64,000 bases of DNA from Mesorhizobium mediterraneum (lineage in GTDB: Bacteria > Pseudomonadota > Alphaproteobacteria > Rhizobiales > Rhizobiaceae), in assembly GCF_002284565.1 (NCBI RefSeq), contig NZ_NPKI01000002.1:62001-126000 (forward strand). Reading direction: 5' to 3'. Made by a program: the position numbers and the translations under genes. Below are positions 42,780 to 50,744 of the stretch, piece by piece; the first letter of the stretch is position 1, and each line of letters begins with the position of its first letter. A model generated the notes under the pieces. The model was not told where the DNA came from. It searched no databases and saw only the letters and a program-made list of their open reading frames with translations.

Positions 42780-43493
42780 ATGTGCAACCTCTACAACATC
42801 ACCACCAGCCAGGAGGCGATCCGCCAGTGGACCCGCGCCCTGCGCGACATTCTTGGCAATCTCGAACCCTCCATCGACATCTACCCCAACCAGCCCGGCG
42901 CGGTGGTGCGCAACGCGCCGGACGGGACGCGCGAGCTGGCCAACCTGCTGTGGGGCATGCCGACGCCGATTGAGCGGGTGAAGGGCAAGGCCGACTACGG
43001 CACCACCAACATCCGCAACCCGCAATACGGCCACTGGCAGCAATATCTCGGTGTCGAGAACCGCTGCGTGGTGCCGCTCACCAGCTTCGCCGAACCGAGC
43101 CCAACGCCGGGCGACAAGGACCCGGATACCGGTATCCAGAGGAACTACTGGTTCGCGCTGACCGAGGAGCGGCCGCTGTTCTTCTTCGCCGGCCTGTGGA
43201 CGCGTTGGCAAGGCGTGCGCAAGGTCAAGGACGGCCCCGGCGACTTCGAGCTCTACGGTTTTCTGACCACCAGACCGAACGCCCTGATCGCGCCGATTCA
43301 CGAGAAGGCCATGCCTGTCATCCTGACCACGCAGGAGGAAACCGAGACTTGGCTGACCGCGCCGTGGTCGGAGGCCAAGCACCTGCAGCGCACGGCACCC
43401 GACGACGCGCTGGTGATCGTCGACAAGCCGGCGACGCAGATCAAGTTTCCGCCGCAGGCGCCACAGGCGCCGGTACAGGGTTCGCTGTTCTAA
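42780..43493 (+). CDS. SOS response-associated peptidase (SRAP; YedK/HMCES-like)
   Basis: 237 residues starting MCNLYNIT, so Cys2 becomes the N-terminal catalytic Cys of the family. The other active-site segments are present: TTNIRNPQ, RCVVPLTSFAEPS (with the Glu) and APIHEKAMPVIL (with the His). SRAP proteins form a covalent bond with abasic sites in single-stranded DNA and protect them. The last 4 bases overlap the stop of the convergent zinc-ribbon gene. The Ala/Gln/Pro-rich tail is common in bacterial members. Confidence 0.9.
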   Translation: MCNLYNITTSQEAIRQWTRALRDILGNLEPSIDIYPNQPGAVVRNAPDGTRELANLLWGMPTPIERVKGKADYGTTNIRNPQYGHWQQYLGVENRCVVPLTSFAEPSPTPGDKDPDTGIQRNYWFALTEERPLFFFAGLWTRWQGVRKVKDGPGDFELYGFLTTRPNALIAPIHEKAMPVILTTQEETETWLTAPWSEAKHLQRTAPDDALVIVDKPATQIKFPPQAPQAPVQGSLF

Positions 43494-43750
43494 AGCTTGA
43501 ACTTCTGCAACGTCCAGATGTAGCCCTTCGGCGGATGGTCCTGGTCGATGAACTGGGTGCGCACGGTGGTGTCTTTCCGTCTGCACCGTTTGCACCTGAA
43601 CTTGATGGCTTCCAGCGGCTTGTTCCAGCCCACCACCTGCGCGACGTCATTCGCCCTGAAGCGCCCGACATGGTAGCAGTGGCCGCACTCCACGATCAGC
43701 AGCATGTTGGCCTTCGCGGCACGTCCAACGCTGTCCATCGGCCCGGCCAT
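43490..43750 (-). CDS. Zinc-ribbon-like small protein
   Basis: 86 residues with two Cys pairs, CGHC (about residue 23) and CKRC (about residue 53), spaced as in a zinc ribbon. The region between them (VGRFRANDVAQVVGWNKPLE) is compact and ends in an aromatic-basic tail. It follows the 86-residue gene by 4 bases, so the two form an operon. The function is unknown. Confidence 0.6.
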   Translation of the reverse strand: MAGPMDSVGRAAKANMLLIVECGHCYHVGRFRANDVAQVVGWNKPLEAIKFRCKRCRRKDTTVRTQFIDQDHPPKGYIWTLQKFKL

Positions 43751-43753
43751 GGC

Positions 43754-44014
43754 TCATTTCCGAGTCAGGTAATCCTCGGGAAGCGGGAGCAGCCCAAGAT
43801 TCGGCATCCGGAAATCGGGCTCCTTCTCCGCTAGGCTGGCCATCACCTCATGCAATTTTTCGACAAGCCCGCAAAGCTGCCAATACAGCTCGCCATGCGC
43901 CTTCAGATTCAATTGCGACGAAAGTACCGTCTTGCGCAGGCTCAGGGCGTCCCTGATGATCGCCTCCGCATCCCTCGTCGACAGCCTGTCAAACCGGCTT
44001 TTTCGTCTACCCAT
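43754..44014 (-). CDS. Small helical protein, possibly damage-inducible
   Basis: 86 residues from the ATG at 44014 (MGRRKSRFDRLSTRDAEAII), with AGGAGA 6 bases upstream. It is helical (LNLKAHGELYWQLCGLVEKL). It is the first gene of a two-gene operon with the zinc-ribbon protein and divergent from the 59-residue gene. The intergenic region holds a GTTC-N7-GTTC box, so both sides may belong to the SOS response. Confidence 0.5.
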   Translation of the reverse strand: MGRRKSRFDRLSTRDAEAIIRDALSLRKTVLSSQLNLKAHGELYWQLCGLVEKLHEVMASLAEKEPDFRMPNLGLLPLPEDYLTRK

Positions 44015-44093
44015 CGCGGCTCTCCTGAATTTGTGAGCAACCGCCCCACCTACTGACAAATAGGAAGGCATTCCTCGCGGAGTCAATTCGCCC

Positions 44094-44129
44094 TTGACAT
44101 TTTTGTTCCCGTTTTGTTCAATTTGAACA
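44094..44129 (+). promoter_or_regulatory. Promoter with alphaproteobacterial LexA-type box
   Basis: TTGACA (44094-44099) and TTCAAT (44117-44122) are 17 bases apart. Between and overlapping them lies GTTC-CCGTTTT-GTTC (44105-44119), the exact form of the LexA operator known in alphaproteobacteria (GTTC-N7-GTTC). A perfect palindrome TGTTCAATTTGAACA covers 44115-44129. By chance about one or two such boxes are expected per 64 kb, so placement in a promoter is the main support. Confidence 0.6.
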
Positions 44130-44150
44130 GAAACTGTTGGAGGCATCGCC

Positions 44151-44330
44151 ATGGACCACATCGTGACGCTGGACAGCCGCCAGGCGGCCGCCCTTCAGGC
44201 CATCGCCGACAAGTTCATCGCCCAGCACAAGGGCGATGCGGTGAAGGCGCTCAAGGAGATGATCGTGCTGAATGGGCATCTGCAGGAACGGCTTGATGCG
44301 ATGGAGGGAGCGCGCCGGGCGACGCGTTAA
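44151..44330 (+). CDS. 59-residue small protein downstream of a LexA-type box
   Basis: The frame reads MDHIVTLDSRQAAALQAIAD, then KFIAQHKGDAVKALKEMIVL, and ends ARRATR. It is a short helical protein; GGAGG lies 6 bases before the ATG. It is not in any family I recognise. The upstream promoter carries a GTTC-N7-GTTC box, so it may be induced by DNA damage, as are some small cell-division inhibitors in alphaproteobacteria. Confidence 0.55.
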   Translation: MDHIVTLDSRQAAALQAIADKFIAQHKGDAVKALKEMIVLNGHLQERLDAMEGARRATR

Positions 44331-44537
44331 GCGCTCAGAGATGACGGTAGCAGGGCGCGTGTTCAATCGTGCCGTTCGAAGGTCGGCTTAACGCCATGTT
44401 CAGACATTCGCGGTGCTTCTCCAGAGCGGACGTTAGCTCATCGGTAGGAGTCGACCTGCGGACCATGCCTGATGGTAGGTGCAAGGGAACGGCGTGACCC
44501 CCATGCGATGAAGCGGCGGTAGGCCGCCGCTCCGAAT

Positions 44538-44566
44538 TTGAGCGGCCCGTCCGGCAACGCTATAAT
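44538..44566 (+). promoter_or_regulatory. Sigma-70-type promoter upstream of the GNAT remnant
   Basis: TTGAGC (44538-44543), a 17-base spacer and TATAAT (44561-44566) make a near-consensus promoter 23 bases before the ATG of the decayed acetyltransferase. Confidence 0.55.
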
Positions 44567-44588
44567 TGACCGGCCGGGGACGTTATCG

Positions 44589-45012
44589 ATGACGCAAATC
44601 AGAGCCATGACTGAGCAGGACGTGCCGTCGGTATCGCGGCTCATTGGAGAGTCTTGGCGCAGGACGTACTCGCCAATCATGGGTGCCGAGACCGCGGCCC
44701 GGATTTCGGATGAAGATCACACGCTGCAGCGGATTGCGGCGGAACTGACAGACACCAACAAAATGTCGTTCGTGGCAGAACGGCCAGACGGCTCGATCGC
44801 CGGCTACGCGATGGCTAAGATGAATGAAGCCGGCGACGTCATGCCGCCCATTCCGGCATCCCCAGCATCGCACTCGAAGTGCTCGAGGGAAACGACCGGG
44901 CAATGGCCTTTTACCGCAAACATGGTTCGAAGTGGTCGATCGCAGGACCGCGTCGCACGGTACAGAAGGCCATGCATCGTTGATTATGCGCAAACTGCTA
45001 TCGCGCGCCTAG
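44589..45012 (+). pseudogene. GNAT acetyltransferase pseudogene
   Basis: The frame opens like a GNAT (MTQIRAMTEQDVPSVSRLIG, then FVAERPDGSIAGYAMAKMNE), but the acetyl-CoA-binding segment is missing. After GDVM a second frame reads IALEVLEGNDRAMAFYRKHG, and a third reads WFEVVDRRTASHGTEGHASL and MRKLLSRA. Thus at least two frameshifts and one internal deletion are present. The promoter upstream looks intact. Confidence 0.8.
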
Positions 45013-45369
45013 TCGGAACTCGCGCATCGAACAGTACATCACGTCTTCCGTCCCCAGCGCACCGGCGGCCTCCCCGTTCGCAATCCAAATAGACGTCATT
45101 CAGCTGTTTGATTGGCATGTCAGCGTGAGCGAACGCGAGGTCCTGAGCGTCAGAAGCCGACAATGAAGCCGGACTGATTGCGATCAGCACGGTGCCGAGC
45201 GTCCTTGGGGTCGCAGGTGTAGTGCCGTTCGAAGGTTCCGTCCGCGCGCCGCTGCTTGTCGAAGCCGCGATGTAAGGCTCGATCGCGCGTGGACCAGCCA
45301 AAGGGGATCTCGGCCGAGGCGTAGCCACTGCCGGCGGCCAACCGTTTCGGGATCGAGGCCGAAGCGATC
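45013..45369. other. Gap with decayed coding remains, no supported gene
   Basis: Several short minus-strand frames overlap here, including a 33-residue one (MTSIWIANGEAAGALGTEDV...) and a longer frame ending NQSGFIVGF. None has a convincing start or ribosome site. Together with the GNAT pseudogene this looks like a region of gene decay. Confidence 0.4.
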
Positions 45370-45585
45370 CTAGTGCGCTCGATCGTCGTGCCGGCCGCGC
45401 CTGCCTCCGCATGCGCGGCTTCGCAAAGCGCACATGATTTCGTCACGTGAGATGCGGATGTCGCCAAGAACATCATCGGGTAAACGGCTCAACTGGTCCG
45501 TTGCCGACAAGAGAGCTTTTCGCTCGGCGCGGAGGCGTAACCACCTGCGAAATGGACCAATGGCGGCAGCATGAATTATAACCAT
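45370..45585 (-). CDS. DUF1127-containing small protein
   Basis: 71 residues with the DUF1127 core (RRWLRLRAERKALLSATDQL then SRLPDDVLGDIRISRDEIM) and a basic Arg-rich tail. DUF1127 proteins are common in rhizobia and linked to phosphate and RNA regulation in some. The ATG at 45585 has a weak ribosome site. A longer, probably spurious frame overlaps it. Confidence 0.7.
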   Translation of the reverse strand: MVIIHAAAIGPFRRWLRLRAERKALLSATDQLSRLPDDVLGDIRISRDEIMCALRSRACGGRRGRHDDRAH

Positions 45586-45677
45586 GATCAGATCGTCCCT
45601 TCATTGATCTGAATTGACCGGTACGGAACGGCGCGAACGGCACTCCGGGCGAGAGCGTCAGCCGTCCGCGAGGCAAG

Positions 45678-45839
45678 TTAGGCGTAGTGGTCGATGGATT
45701 GGTTTTGCCGCGGCGTGCCCATACGGCGCGCGGTGGCTGGCCCCGGGCCACGCATGTAATAAAGCTCCGGGCGGTAGCGCGGCGCGACGAATTTGCGAAA
45801 CCCCGCAGCAAATTTTGTGACGGGAGCCAAGAATTTCAT
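45678..45839 (-). CDS. 53-residue basic small protein
   Basis: The frame reads MKFLAPVTKFAAGFRKFVAP, then RYRPELYYMRGPGPATARRM, and ends QSIDHYA. AAAGGGA lies 6 bases before the ATG. It is basic and aromatic; I do not recognise the family. It precedes the DUF1127 gene on the same strand and may be co-regulated. Confidence 0.5.
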   Translation of the reverse strand: MKFLAPVTKFAAGFRKFVAPRYRPELYYMRGPGPATARRMGTPRQNQSIDHYA

Positions 45840-46041
45840 GACTGTTCCCTTTCCCTTCGCCGGCTTGCACACGAGCCGGCGGGCCTGACGTTGCAACAAG
45901 GATATGACAGTCGAACCAGGCTCGGCTGTGGGAATTCCCACACCGGGAAAACATTGGCGAAATCCGCTCCCAGTTTGCATCCCGGAAAGCGGGGCCTGCG
46001 GCCATCAAATTTCCTTGGATAGGGAGTAAGGTGAAGTACAC

Positions 46042-46734
46042 TTGATTGAACAAGAGACCGTTGTGACAGGCTCTCTGGCCTTCATCTCAAGACTTTGCGA
46101 TGCCGACCTCGCCGCGCTGACCAAACGGTGGCACGAGCGCAGCTATCGACACAACGAGCTAATCATTTCCCACGGCGACACTGGTCGCGATGTCTTCTTC
46201 CTGCTCGAAGGACGGGCTCGCGTGACACTGGTTTCAGCGGACGGCAGGGAGATAGCGTATCGCGATGTCGAACCGGGTGACATTTTCGGGGAGCTCGGAG
46301 GCATTGACGGGATTGCACGCTCTGCCAGCGTAGTCGCACTGGAGGCAACCCGCGCTGCACGGCTGTCCGGCACAGCATTCCGGGATATCGTGATGACCCA
46401 CCCGACTTTTGCCTGGGTGCTGCTTGAGCATCTGTCTGCCCAGCTCCGGCGCATGACCGAGCGGGTATTCGAATACAGCACTCTGGTCGTGCGAAAACGG
46501 CTGATCGTCGAGCTCCTGCATCGGGCGGAGAAAGCCGCACTCGTGGACGGCGAGGTGTCCATAAGCCCGGCACCGACGCATTCCGAGCTGGCGGCAACGA
46601 TGAGCACGCACAGGGAAGCGGTCTCGCGCGAAATGAGCGACCTCGCCAAGAGAGGCCTGATCGAAAAGCGCGGCAGCAGGTTATTGCTGCATGACGTCTC
46701 GGCACTACGGGCGCTGGTCGACAAGAAGGAATAG
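46042..46734 (+). CDS. Crp/Fnr family transcriptional regulator
   Basis: 230 residues: a cyclic-nucleotide-binding-type domain (FFLLEGRARVTLVSADGREI, GDIFGELGGIDGIARSASVV) and a C-terminal winged helix-turn-helix (THSELAATMSTHREAVSREM). It lacks the Cys cluster of Fnr, so it is more Crp-like. The start appears to be a TTG at 46042 after a purine-rich stretch. It is divergent from the small basic protein gene, which may be a target. Confidence 0.85.
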   Translation: MIEQETVVTGSLAFISRLCDADLAALTKRWHERSYRHNELIISHGDTGRDVFFLLEGRARVTLVSADGREIAYRDVEPGDIFGELGGIDGIARSASVVALEATRAARLSGTAFRDIVMTHPTFAWVLLEHLSAQLRRMTERVFEYSTLVVRKRLIVELLHRAEKAALVDGEVSISPAPTHSELAATMSTHREAVSREMSDLAKRGLIEKRGSRLLLHDVSALRALVDKKE

Positions 46735-46930
46735 CGAAGGCTGTCGCTGCGGCGGGGGGCACCGCACGTTTCATACTCCTCGGCCGCAAGTGATTACGGC
46801 ATGCGGAAGGCTGCAACGCCGAATCGTGCCTGGGTCCTGCGTTCAAGAGTCCGCTTCGCCAAGGAGCCTAAAGGTCCGTTTCTGACAATCCGAGCCTCGA
46901 AGCTGCCGAGCTTGACCGCCATGCCTAATG

Positions 46931-47389
46931 TCACTTGTCCTGCCAGAAATCGAGCGGCATTTCGTACATAAGCTCGCGCATGAGGCGCGATACTTCCCGC
47001 TCCGTCCGGCGGTCCGACACGGTCTGGTCCTCCATTGCCATGTGCCTGCCTGCCACGCCGACGATCGCCCTCGCCTTTTTTCGAGCCTGCGCGATGACGA
47101 CGTTCTCGATGTCATCGGGTGGCTCGAAGGCATAGACGAAGCGGCAGCCCATGGCTTCGGCGGTGGCCTGCATGGACTTCAGCGTGATGCCGCCATTGAG
47201 CTCGGCCCGTTCCGCCTGCGCGATGCGGGCGCGCGTCACCCCCATCCGCCGCGCAAGCTGCGCGCCAGACATGCCGAGCGCCTTGCGCACCGTACGGATC
47301 CAACCTTCCGGGGGTATATGAATATTGCCGCCCTGGGCGAGATTCACCGTCGCCTGGTACTGCTCCCGAACAGCCTGTTTAACGCTCAT
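46931..47389 (-). CDS. Mobile mystery protein A-type HTH protein (orphan)
   Basis: 152 residues from the ATG at 47389. The N terminus (MSVKQAVREQYQATVNLAQG then PPEGWIRTVRKALGMSGAQL) is followed by a helix-turn-helix (ARRMGVTRARIAQAERAEL) and a C-terminal helical extension. The pattern matches 'mobile mystery protein A', usually paired with a Fic-domain partner B. No Fic gene is seen on either side. It probably represses its own promoter. Confidence 0.65.
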   Translation of the reverse strand: MSVKQAVREQYQATVNLAQGGNIHIPPEGWIRTVRKALGMSGAQLARRMGVTRARIAQAERAELNGGITLKSMQATAEAMGCRFVYAFEPPDDIENVVIAQARKKARAIVGVAGRHMAMEDQTVSDRRTEREVSRLMRELMYEMPLDFWQDK

Positions 47390-47403
47390 TGCAAACTCGT
47401 ATA

Positions 47404-47474
47404 TTGACGCAATAATCAAATCGTCAAGGTATATATATACAGAGAGGCCTGATCTGTCAATACTTATATTGACA
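47404..47474 (-). promoter_or_regulatory. Inverted repeats upstream of the HTH gene (probable operator)
   Basis: TGTCAATA-CTTA-TATTGACA (47455-47474) is a perfect 8-bp inverted repeat, and TTGACG...CGTCAA (47404-47425) is a second related pair. They lie in the 5' region of the HTH gene in an AT-rich stretch, as expected for autoregulation. Confidence 0.6.
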
Positions 47475-47486
47475 CTGCTCAGAGCC

Positions 47487-47635
47487 GAGGAACCCAGGCT
47501 TTCAAGAATCCCGAACAATCTCCGTATATGCCCGACCATCAAACCCCGAAAGCGCCAGCTCTCCCCCTCCTGCATCTCGACATGGGACGGACCGGAGCGG
47601 CACCTTCCCTCCGCCTTCCGGAAGGTCCAGCACGT
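47487..47635 (-). pseudogene. 3'-end remnant of a kamA/epmB-like gene
   Basis: GAGGAACCC through GGTCCAGCAC matches 49462-49617, which is the 3' end and downstream flank of the intact KamA-like gene. The translation HVLDLPEGGGKVPLRS and AYTEIVRDS is close to YVLDLPDGGGKVPLGP and AYMEIVGDL. Nothing upstream of the last 45 codons is visible. It lies directly between the HTH gene operator and the truncated BA14K copy. Confidence 0.75.
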
Positions 47636-47659
47636 GTTTGAAGACGCGCGAGGCGCCGC

Positions 47660-48046
47660 TCAGCTCACACTCGCACTGCCTGCGCGGGCCGCCGGAATAG
47701 GCTGGTAGGAATTGTCTTCCGGCCGATAGGAGCGGTAGCGGCTGAAGCAATATTGCACGTGGTCGGGCGGAAGCCAGGGCCAGGCGGCGCCGGCTTCCTG
47801 CGACGGAACGTAGCCATCCATTGGCAACGTGTCGCTCGCCTCGACATAGCTGGCGCCATCGTCGGGAGGCTGTGCGGTGCGCTCGGCGGCCCCCGCATCG
47901 AGATAAAGCGAGATGCAGGGGCGCTGCTCTCCGTTATAGGACGTGTAGTTGTCCTCGCTTAGCCTGTAGGAGCGGTAGTGGCTTCGCGACGGCTTGTGCG
48001 GGCTGAAATTCAGGTTCGCCAGGCATCCCGCGCGGCTGCCTGGCAA
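47660..48046 (-). pseudogene. Truncated BA14K-like gene, duplicate of 48668-49318
   Basis: The middle and end match the intact gene: RSYRLSEDNYTSYNGEQRPC, then [20 protein letters not shown] and [20 protein letters not shown]. The signal peptide and first 100 residues are missing, and the C terminus shifts frame (YQPIPAARAG in place of [12 protein letters not shown]). The copy probably produces no functional secreted protein. Confidence 0.75.
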
Positions 48047-48062
48047 GCGACGGCACGCCGCC

Positions 48063-48212
48063 TCAATGCCTCTTGAAATACTGCACCTCGCGTTCGTGCT
48101 TCTCGGCAGCCTCGCGGGTATCGAAGGTGCCGAGATTGCGGCGCTTGCCGGTCTTTTCGTCCTTCTTGCGCGAATAGAGGCGGTATTTTCCGTCTTTGAG
48201 TTTTCTGATCAT
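48063..48212 (-). CDS. 49-residue conserved basic protein
   Basis: The frame reads MIRKLKDGKYRLYSRKKDEK, then TGKRRNLGTFDTREAAEKHE, and ends REVQYFKRH. It is a well-conserved small basic protein in many rhizobia and other proteobacteria. It starts 3 bases after the stop of the DUF2934 gene. Function is unknown; the Lys/Arg content suggests nucleic-acid contact. Confidence 0.75.
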   Translation of the reverse strand: MIRKLKDGKYRLYSRKKDEKTGKRRNLGTFDTREAAEKHEREVQYFKRH

Positions 48213-48215
48213 CTG

Positions 48216-48545
48216 TCACTCCCCGAGCCGCTGCTTCCCCTTGAGGTTGCGCGCGGCTTGCTCGATCGCCGCCCGGTCGTTGCCCAGCCTGTCGATCAGC
48301 TCCTGCGCCTGTTCGCCCGATATGCCGGTGCGTATCGCGAGGGCCTCCACCGTCAACACGTCGGAGCTCGCGACCTCGCGGGTTTCCGGCAGGGCATCGC
48401 CTGCCGTCAGCGGCAGGGCTGCCTCCCTGTCGATCTCGGCCTCGGCCCGGTGCCAGTGCCGCTCGGGATCGCCATGGATCCGGCCTTCACGTTCCCAGAT
48501 CTGGTACGCGCGCTCACGAATCTTGTCTTCCCGGTCGTCGCCCAT
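48216..48545 (-). CDS. DUF2934 family protein
   Basis: 109 residues with the DUF2934 signature (REDKIRERAYQIWEREGRIH then GDPERHWHRAEAEI), followed by a helical C terminus (ALAIRTGISGEQAQELIDRL) that continues the common rhizobial layout. GGAGG lies 7 bases before the ATG at 48545. The family is typical of rhizobial stress-response gene clusters. It forms an operon with the 49-residue gene. Confidence 0.8.
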   Translation of the reverse strand: MGDDREDKIRERAYQIWEREGRIHGDPERHWHRAEAEIDREAALPLTAGDALPETREVASSDVLTVEALAIRTGISGEQAQELIDRLGNDRAAIEQAARNLKGKQRLGE

Positions 48546-48667
48546 GTTGATTCCTCCTTTGGGTATCGGATGAACGCCGCGCCAACCCGAACGATCCAAG
48601 AAATCTGCGTGATCGTTGGGTGGGGTCGCACAAGGCGCCATGCACTGCGGCCGCCAGCCCGCCCTGC

Positions 48668-49318
48668 CTACTCGCACTGCCTGCGCGGGCCGCCGGAGTA
48701 AGGCTGATAGCTGTTGTCTTCCGGCCGATAGGAGCGATAGCGGCTGAAGCAATATTGCACGTGGTCGGGCGGAAGCCAGGCGGCGCCGGCTTCCTGCGAC
48801 GGAACGTAACCATCCATTGGCAACGTGTCGCTCGCTTCGACATAGCTGGCGCCATCGTCGGGAGGCTGTGCGGTGCGGTCGGCAGCGCCCGCATCGAGAT
48901 AGGGCGAGATGCAGGGGCGCTGCTCTCCGCTGTAGGACGTGTAGTGGTCGTCGCTTGGCCTGTAGGAGCGGTAGCGGCTTGCGCACCATTCTGCATGGCC
49001 GGCAGGCACCGCCTGCTGCTCGCCCGTCTGCTGCTCGTCCGCTTGCGGCTGGATAGAGCCGGTAACGATGGGCGCCGAAGCCGCGGCATCGGCAGGTTTC
49101 GAGCTGTGATCAACTGGGCGGGCGGGAAGACGCTCAAGACGCTGCGAAGCAGGGTCTACCTTCCGCGGTTCCTTCGGCCACAGTTCGGCGACGCTCGAGG
49201 TCGGGGCGGCTTGCCGCACCGGCTCGGCGGCAAGAATCCAGACAGCGAAGGCCAACCCGCTGGCGAAAACCGCAAGCGTCAGTACGAAGCCACCAAGTAC
49301 CGCCGATAGAGCTTTCAC
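48668..49318 (-). CDS. BA14K family exported protein
   Basis: 216 residues: an N-terminal hydrophobic signal or anchor ([19 protein letters not shown]), a Pro/Ala-rich linker, and two BA14K-type repeats. Each repeat has a [20 protein letters not shown] core ([19 protein letters not shown] and [19 protein letters not shown]). BA14K of Brucella is an immunogenic surface lectin-like protein. A truncated duplicate lies at 47660. GGAG precedes the ATG. Confidence 0.8.
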   Translation of the reverse strand: MKALSAVLGGFVLTLAVFASGLAFAVWILAAEPVRQAAPTSSVAELWPKEPRKVDPASQRLERLPARPVDHSSKPADAAASAPIVTGSIQPQADEQQTGEQQAVPAGHAEWCASRYRSYRPSDDHYTSYSGEQRPCISPYLDAGAADRTAQPPDDGASYVEASDTLPMDGYVPSQEAGAAWLPPDHVQYCFSRYRSYRPEDNSYQPYSGGPRRQCE

Positions 49319-49412
49319 CCTGCGCTCCTTTGCCCCTCATCTCTAAAATGCGAGGGCATTGGATCCGGTTCCAACCAGGCGCAACGGCAGGAGCTTCCGC
49401 GCTCAGGGGAAA

Positions 49413-49463
49413 CCCTCTCCGTCTCGGCTTCGCCGAGACACCTCTCCCCGCTTTACGGGGCGA
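49413..49463. repeat. REP-like hairpin element upstream of the BA14K gene
   Basis: GTCTCGGCTTCGCCGAGAC is a perfect stem-loop, followed by a second short one, CCCCGCTTTACGGGG. The unit lies between the KamA-like gene and the BA14K gene. It is unlike the two main palindromic repeats of the window. Confidence 0.65.
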
Positions 49464-49476
49464 GGAACCCAAGCTT

Positions 49477-50610
49477 TCAAAGATCGCCGACAATCTCCAT
49501 GTACGCCCTCACCTCCCCATCCTGCCCGCGAATCCGCCAGCTCTCACCGTCCTGCGCCTCGACATAGGACGGGCCAAGCGGCACCTTGCCTCCGCCATCC
49601 GGCAGGTCCAGCACATAGACGGGGTTGCAGATGCCCGACAGGCGCGCGCGCAAGGCGCTGGCCAGCGCCTGGCCCTCGGCGATCGTCGTGCGCCGATGCG
49701 CCATGCCGCGCGCGAGATCGCCGTGGTGCAGGTAATAGGGCTTGACGCCGAGGCGGTACATCAGCTCCCGGCACAGCTCCTCCAGCACCTCGACCGTGTC
49801 ATTGACGCCTTTCAGCAGAACGCTCTGGTTGAGCAGCACGAAGCCAGCCTGCCGGAACGTGCGGCAGGCCTGCTCGGCGGCATCAGTGATTTCACGCGCG
49901 TGGTTGAAATGGGTGACGACCGTGACCATCAGCCGGCCCTGCAGAGAGCGAACCAGCCCTGGTGTGACACGCGAGGGCAGAGCGACGGGCACGCGCGTGT
50001 GGATGCGTAAGAGCCGCACATGCGGAACCGCCTCGATGCGGGCGTGAATTTCGGCCAGCGCCTTGTCCGGCAGCGACAGCGGGTCGCCGCCGGTCAGGAT
50101 CACCTCGCGGATTTCGGGATGGGCCTCGATATAGGCGAAGGCCGGCTCCATCGCCTCGCGCGAAAAACCCCGGCCGATCGAGGTCAGCGACTCCTTACGA
50201 AAACAGAACCGGCAATAGACCGCGCATTGATAGGTCGCAAACAAGAGAACCCGGTCGGCATGGCGATGCGTCAATCGCGGCACCGGACTGAAGGCATGGT
50301 CGGCGATCGGATCGTCGAGCTCGCCTTCCTGCTCGGCCAGTTCTTCGGGCGACGGGATGACCTGCGCCCGGATGGGATCGGCGGGGTCGCTCCAGTCGAT
50401 CAGGTCGAGATAGGCTTTTGGGATGCGTACCTTGTGGCGCGTGGCCGCGGCTTGGGCCGCCGCGCGCTCGGCTGGCGACAGTGGCAGCGAATCCAGATCG
50501 CGCACATGCCGCACGCCCGCGCGAACATCGTCCTGCCACGCGGCGTCGTCATCGGCCGGCATGCCGGCTGCATCGACAACCATGCTGGCGTCGGCGAGAT
50601 GTGAGGTCAT
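49477..50610 (-). CDS. KamA/EpmB-family radical SAM aminomutase
   Basis: 377 residues with the radical SAM cluster C129-x3-C133-x2-C136 (CAVYCRFC), then VILTGGDPLSLPDKAL and HTRVPVALPSRVT. A C-terminal PLP-type region follows (GVKPYYLHHGDLARGMAHRR; LDLPDGGGKVPL). Family members shift amino groups on lysine; shorter ones such as EpmB prepare beta-lysine for elongation factor P. AAGGAG lies 7 bases before the ATG. No epmA or efp gene is in the window, so the choice between lysine metabolism and EF-P modification is open. Confidence 0.85.
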   Translation of the reverse strand: MTSHLADASMVVDAAGMPADDDAAWQDDVRAGVRHVRDLDSLPLSPAERAAAQAAATRHKVRIPKAYLDLIDWSDPADPIRAQVIPSPEELAEQEGELDDPIADHAFSPVPRLTHRHADRVLLFATYQCAVYCRFCFRKESLTSIGRGFSREAMEPAFAYIEAHPEIREVILTGGDPLSLPDKALAEIHARIEAVPHVRLLRIHTRVPVALPSRVTPGLVRSLQGRLMVTVVTHFNHAREITDAAEQACRTFRQAGFVLLNQSVLLKGVNDTVEVLEELCRELMYRLGVKPYYLHHGDLARGMAHRRTTIAEGQALASALRARLSGICNPVYVLDLPDGGGKVPLGPSYVEAQDGESWRIRGQDGEVRAYMEIVGDL

Positions 50611-50744
50611 CGAGGGGCTCCTTGAATTCGGGGCTGGATACAGCATTGGAGCCGAGGCTTGAAGGGAATAAGCGGCGTTGCGATGGCACGGACGAAAAGG
50701 CCGCTCTCAGCTTCGGCGCCGCGACCCTGCTGCACCCTGCCCCA

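Noticed and set aside
44428..44500. A tRNA-like segment (GTTAGCTCATCGGTAGGAGTC)
   Set aside because: Only a D-arm resemblance is present; no anticodon or T arm can be folded.
45150..45476. A 108-residue minus-strand frame overlapping the DUF1127 gene
   Set aside because: The overlap with a recognised DUF1127 domain in another frame and the lack of a ribosome site make it unlikely; a protein-like C terminus (NQSGFIVGF) leaves slight doubt.
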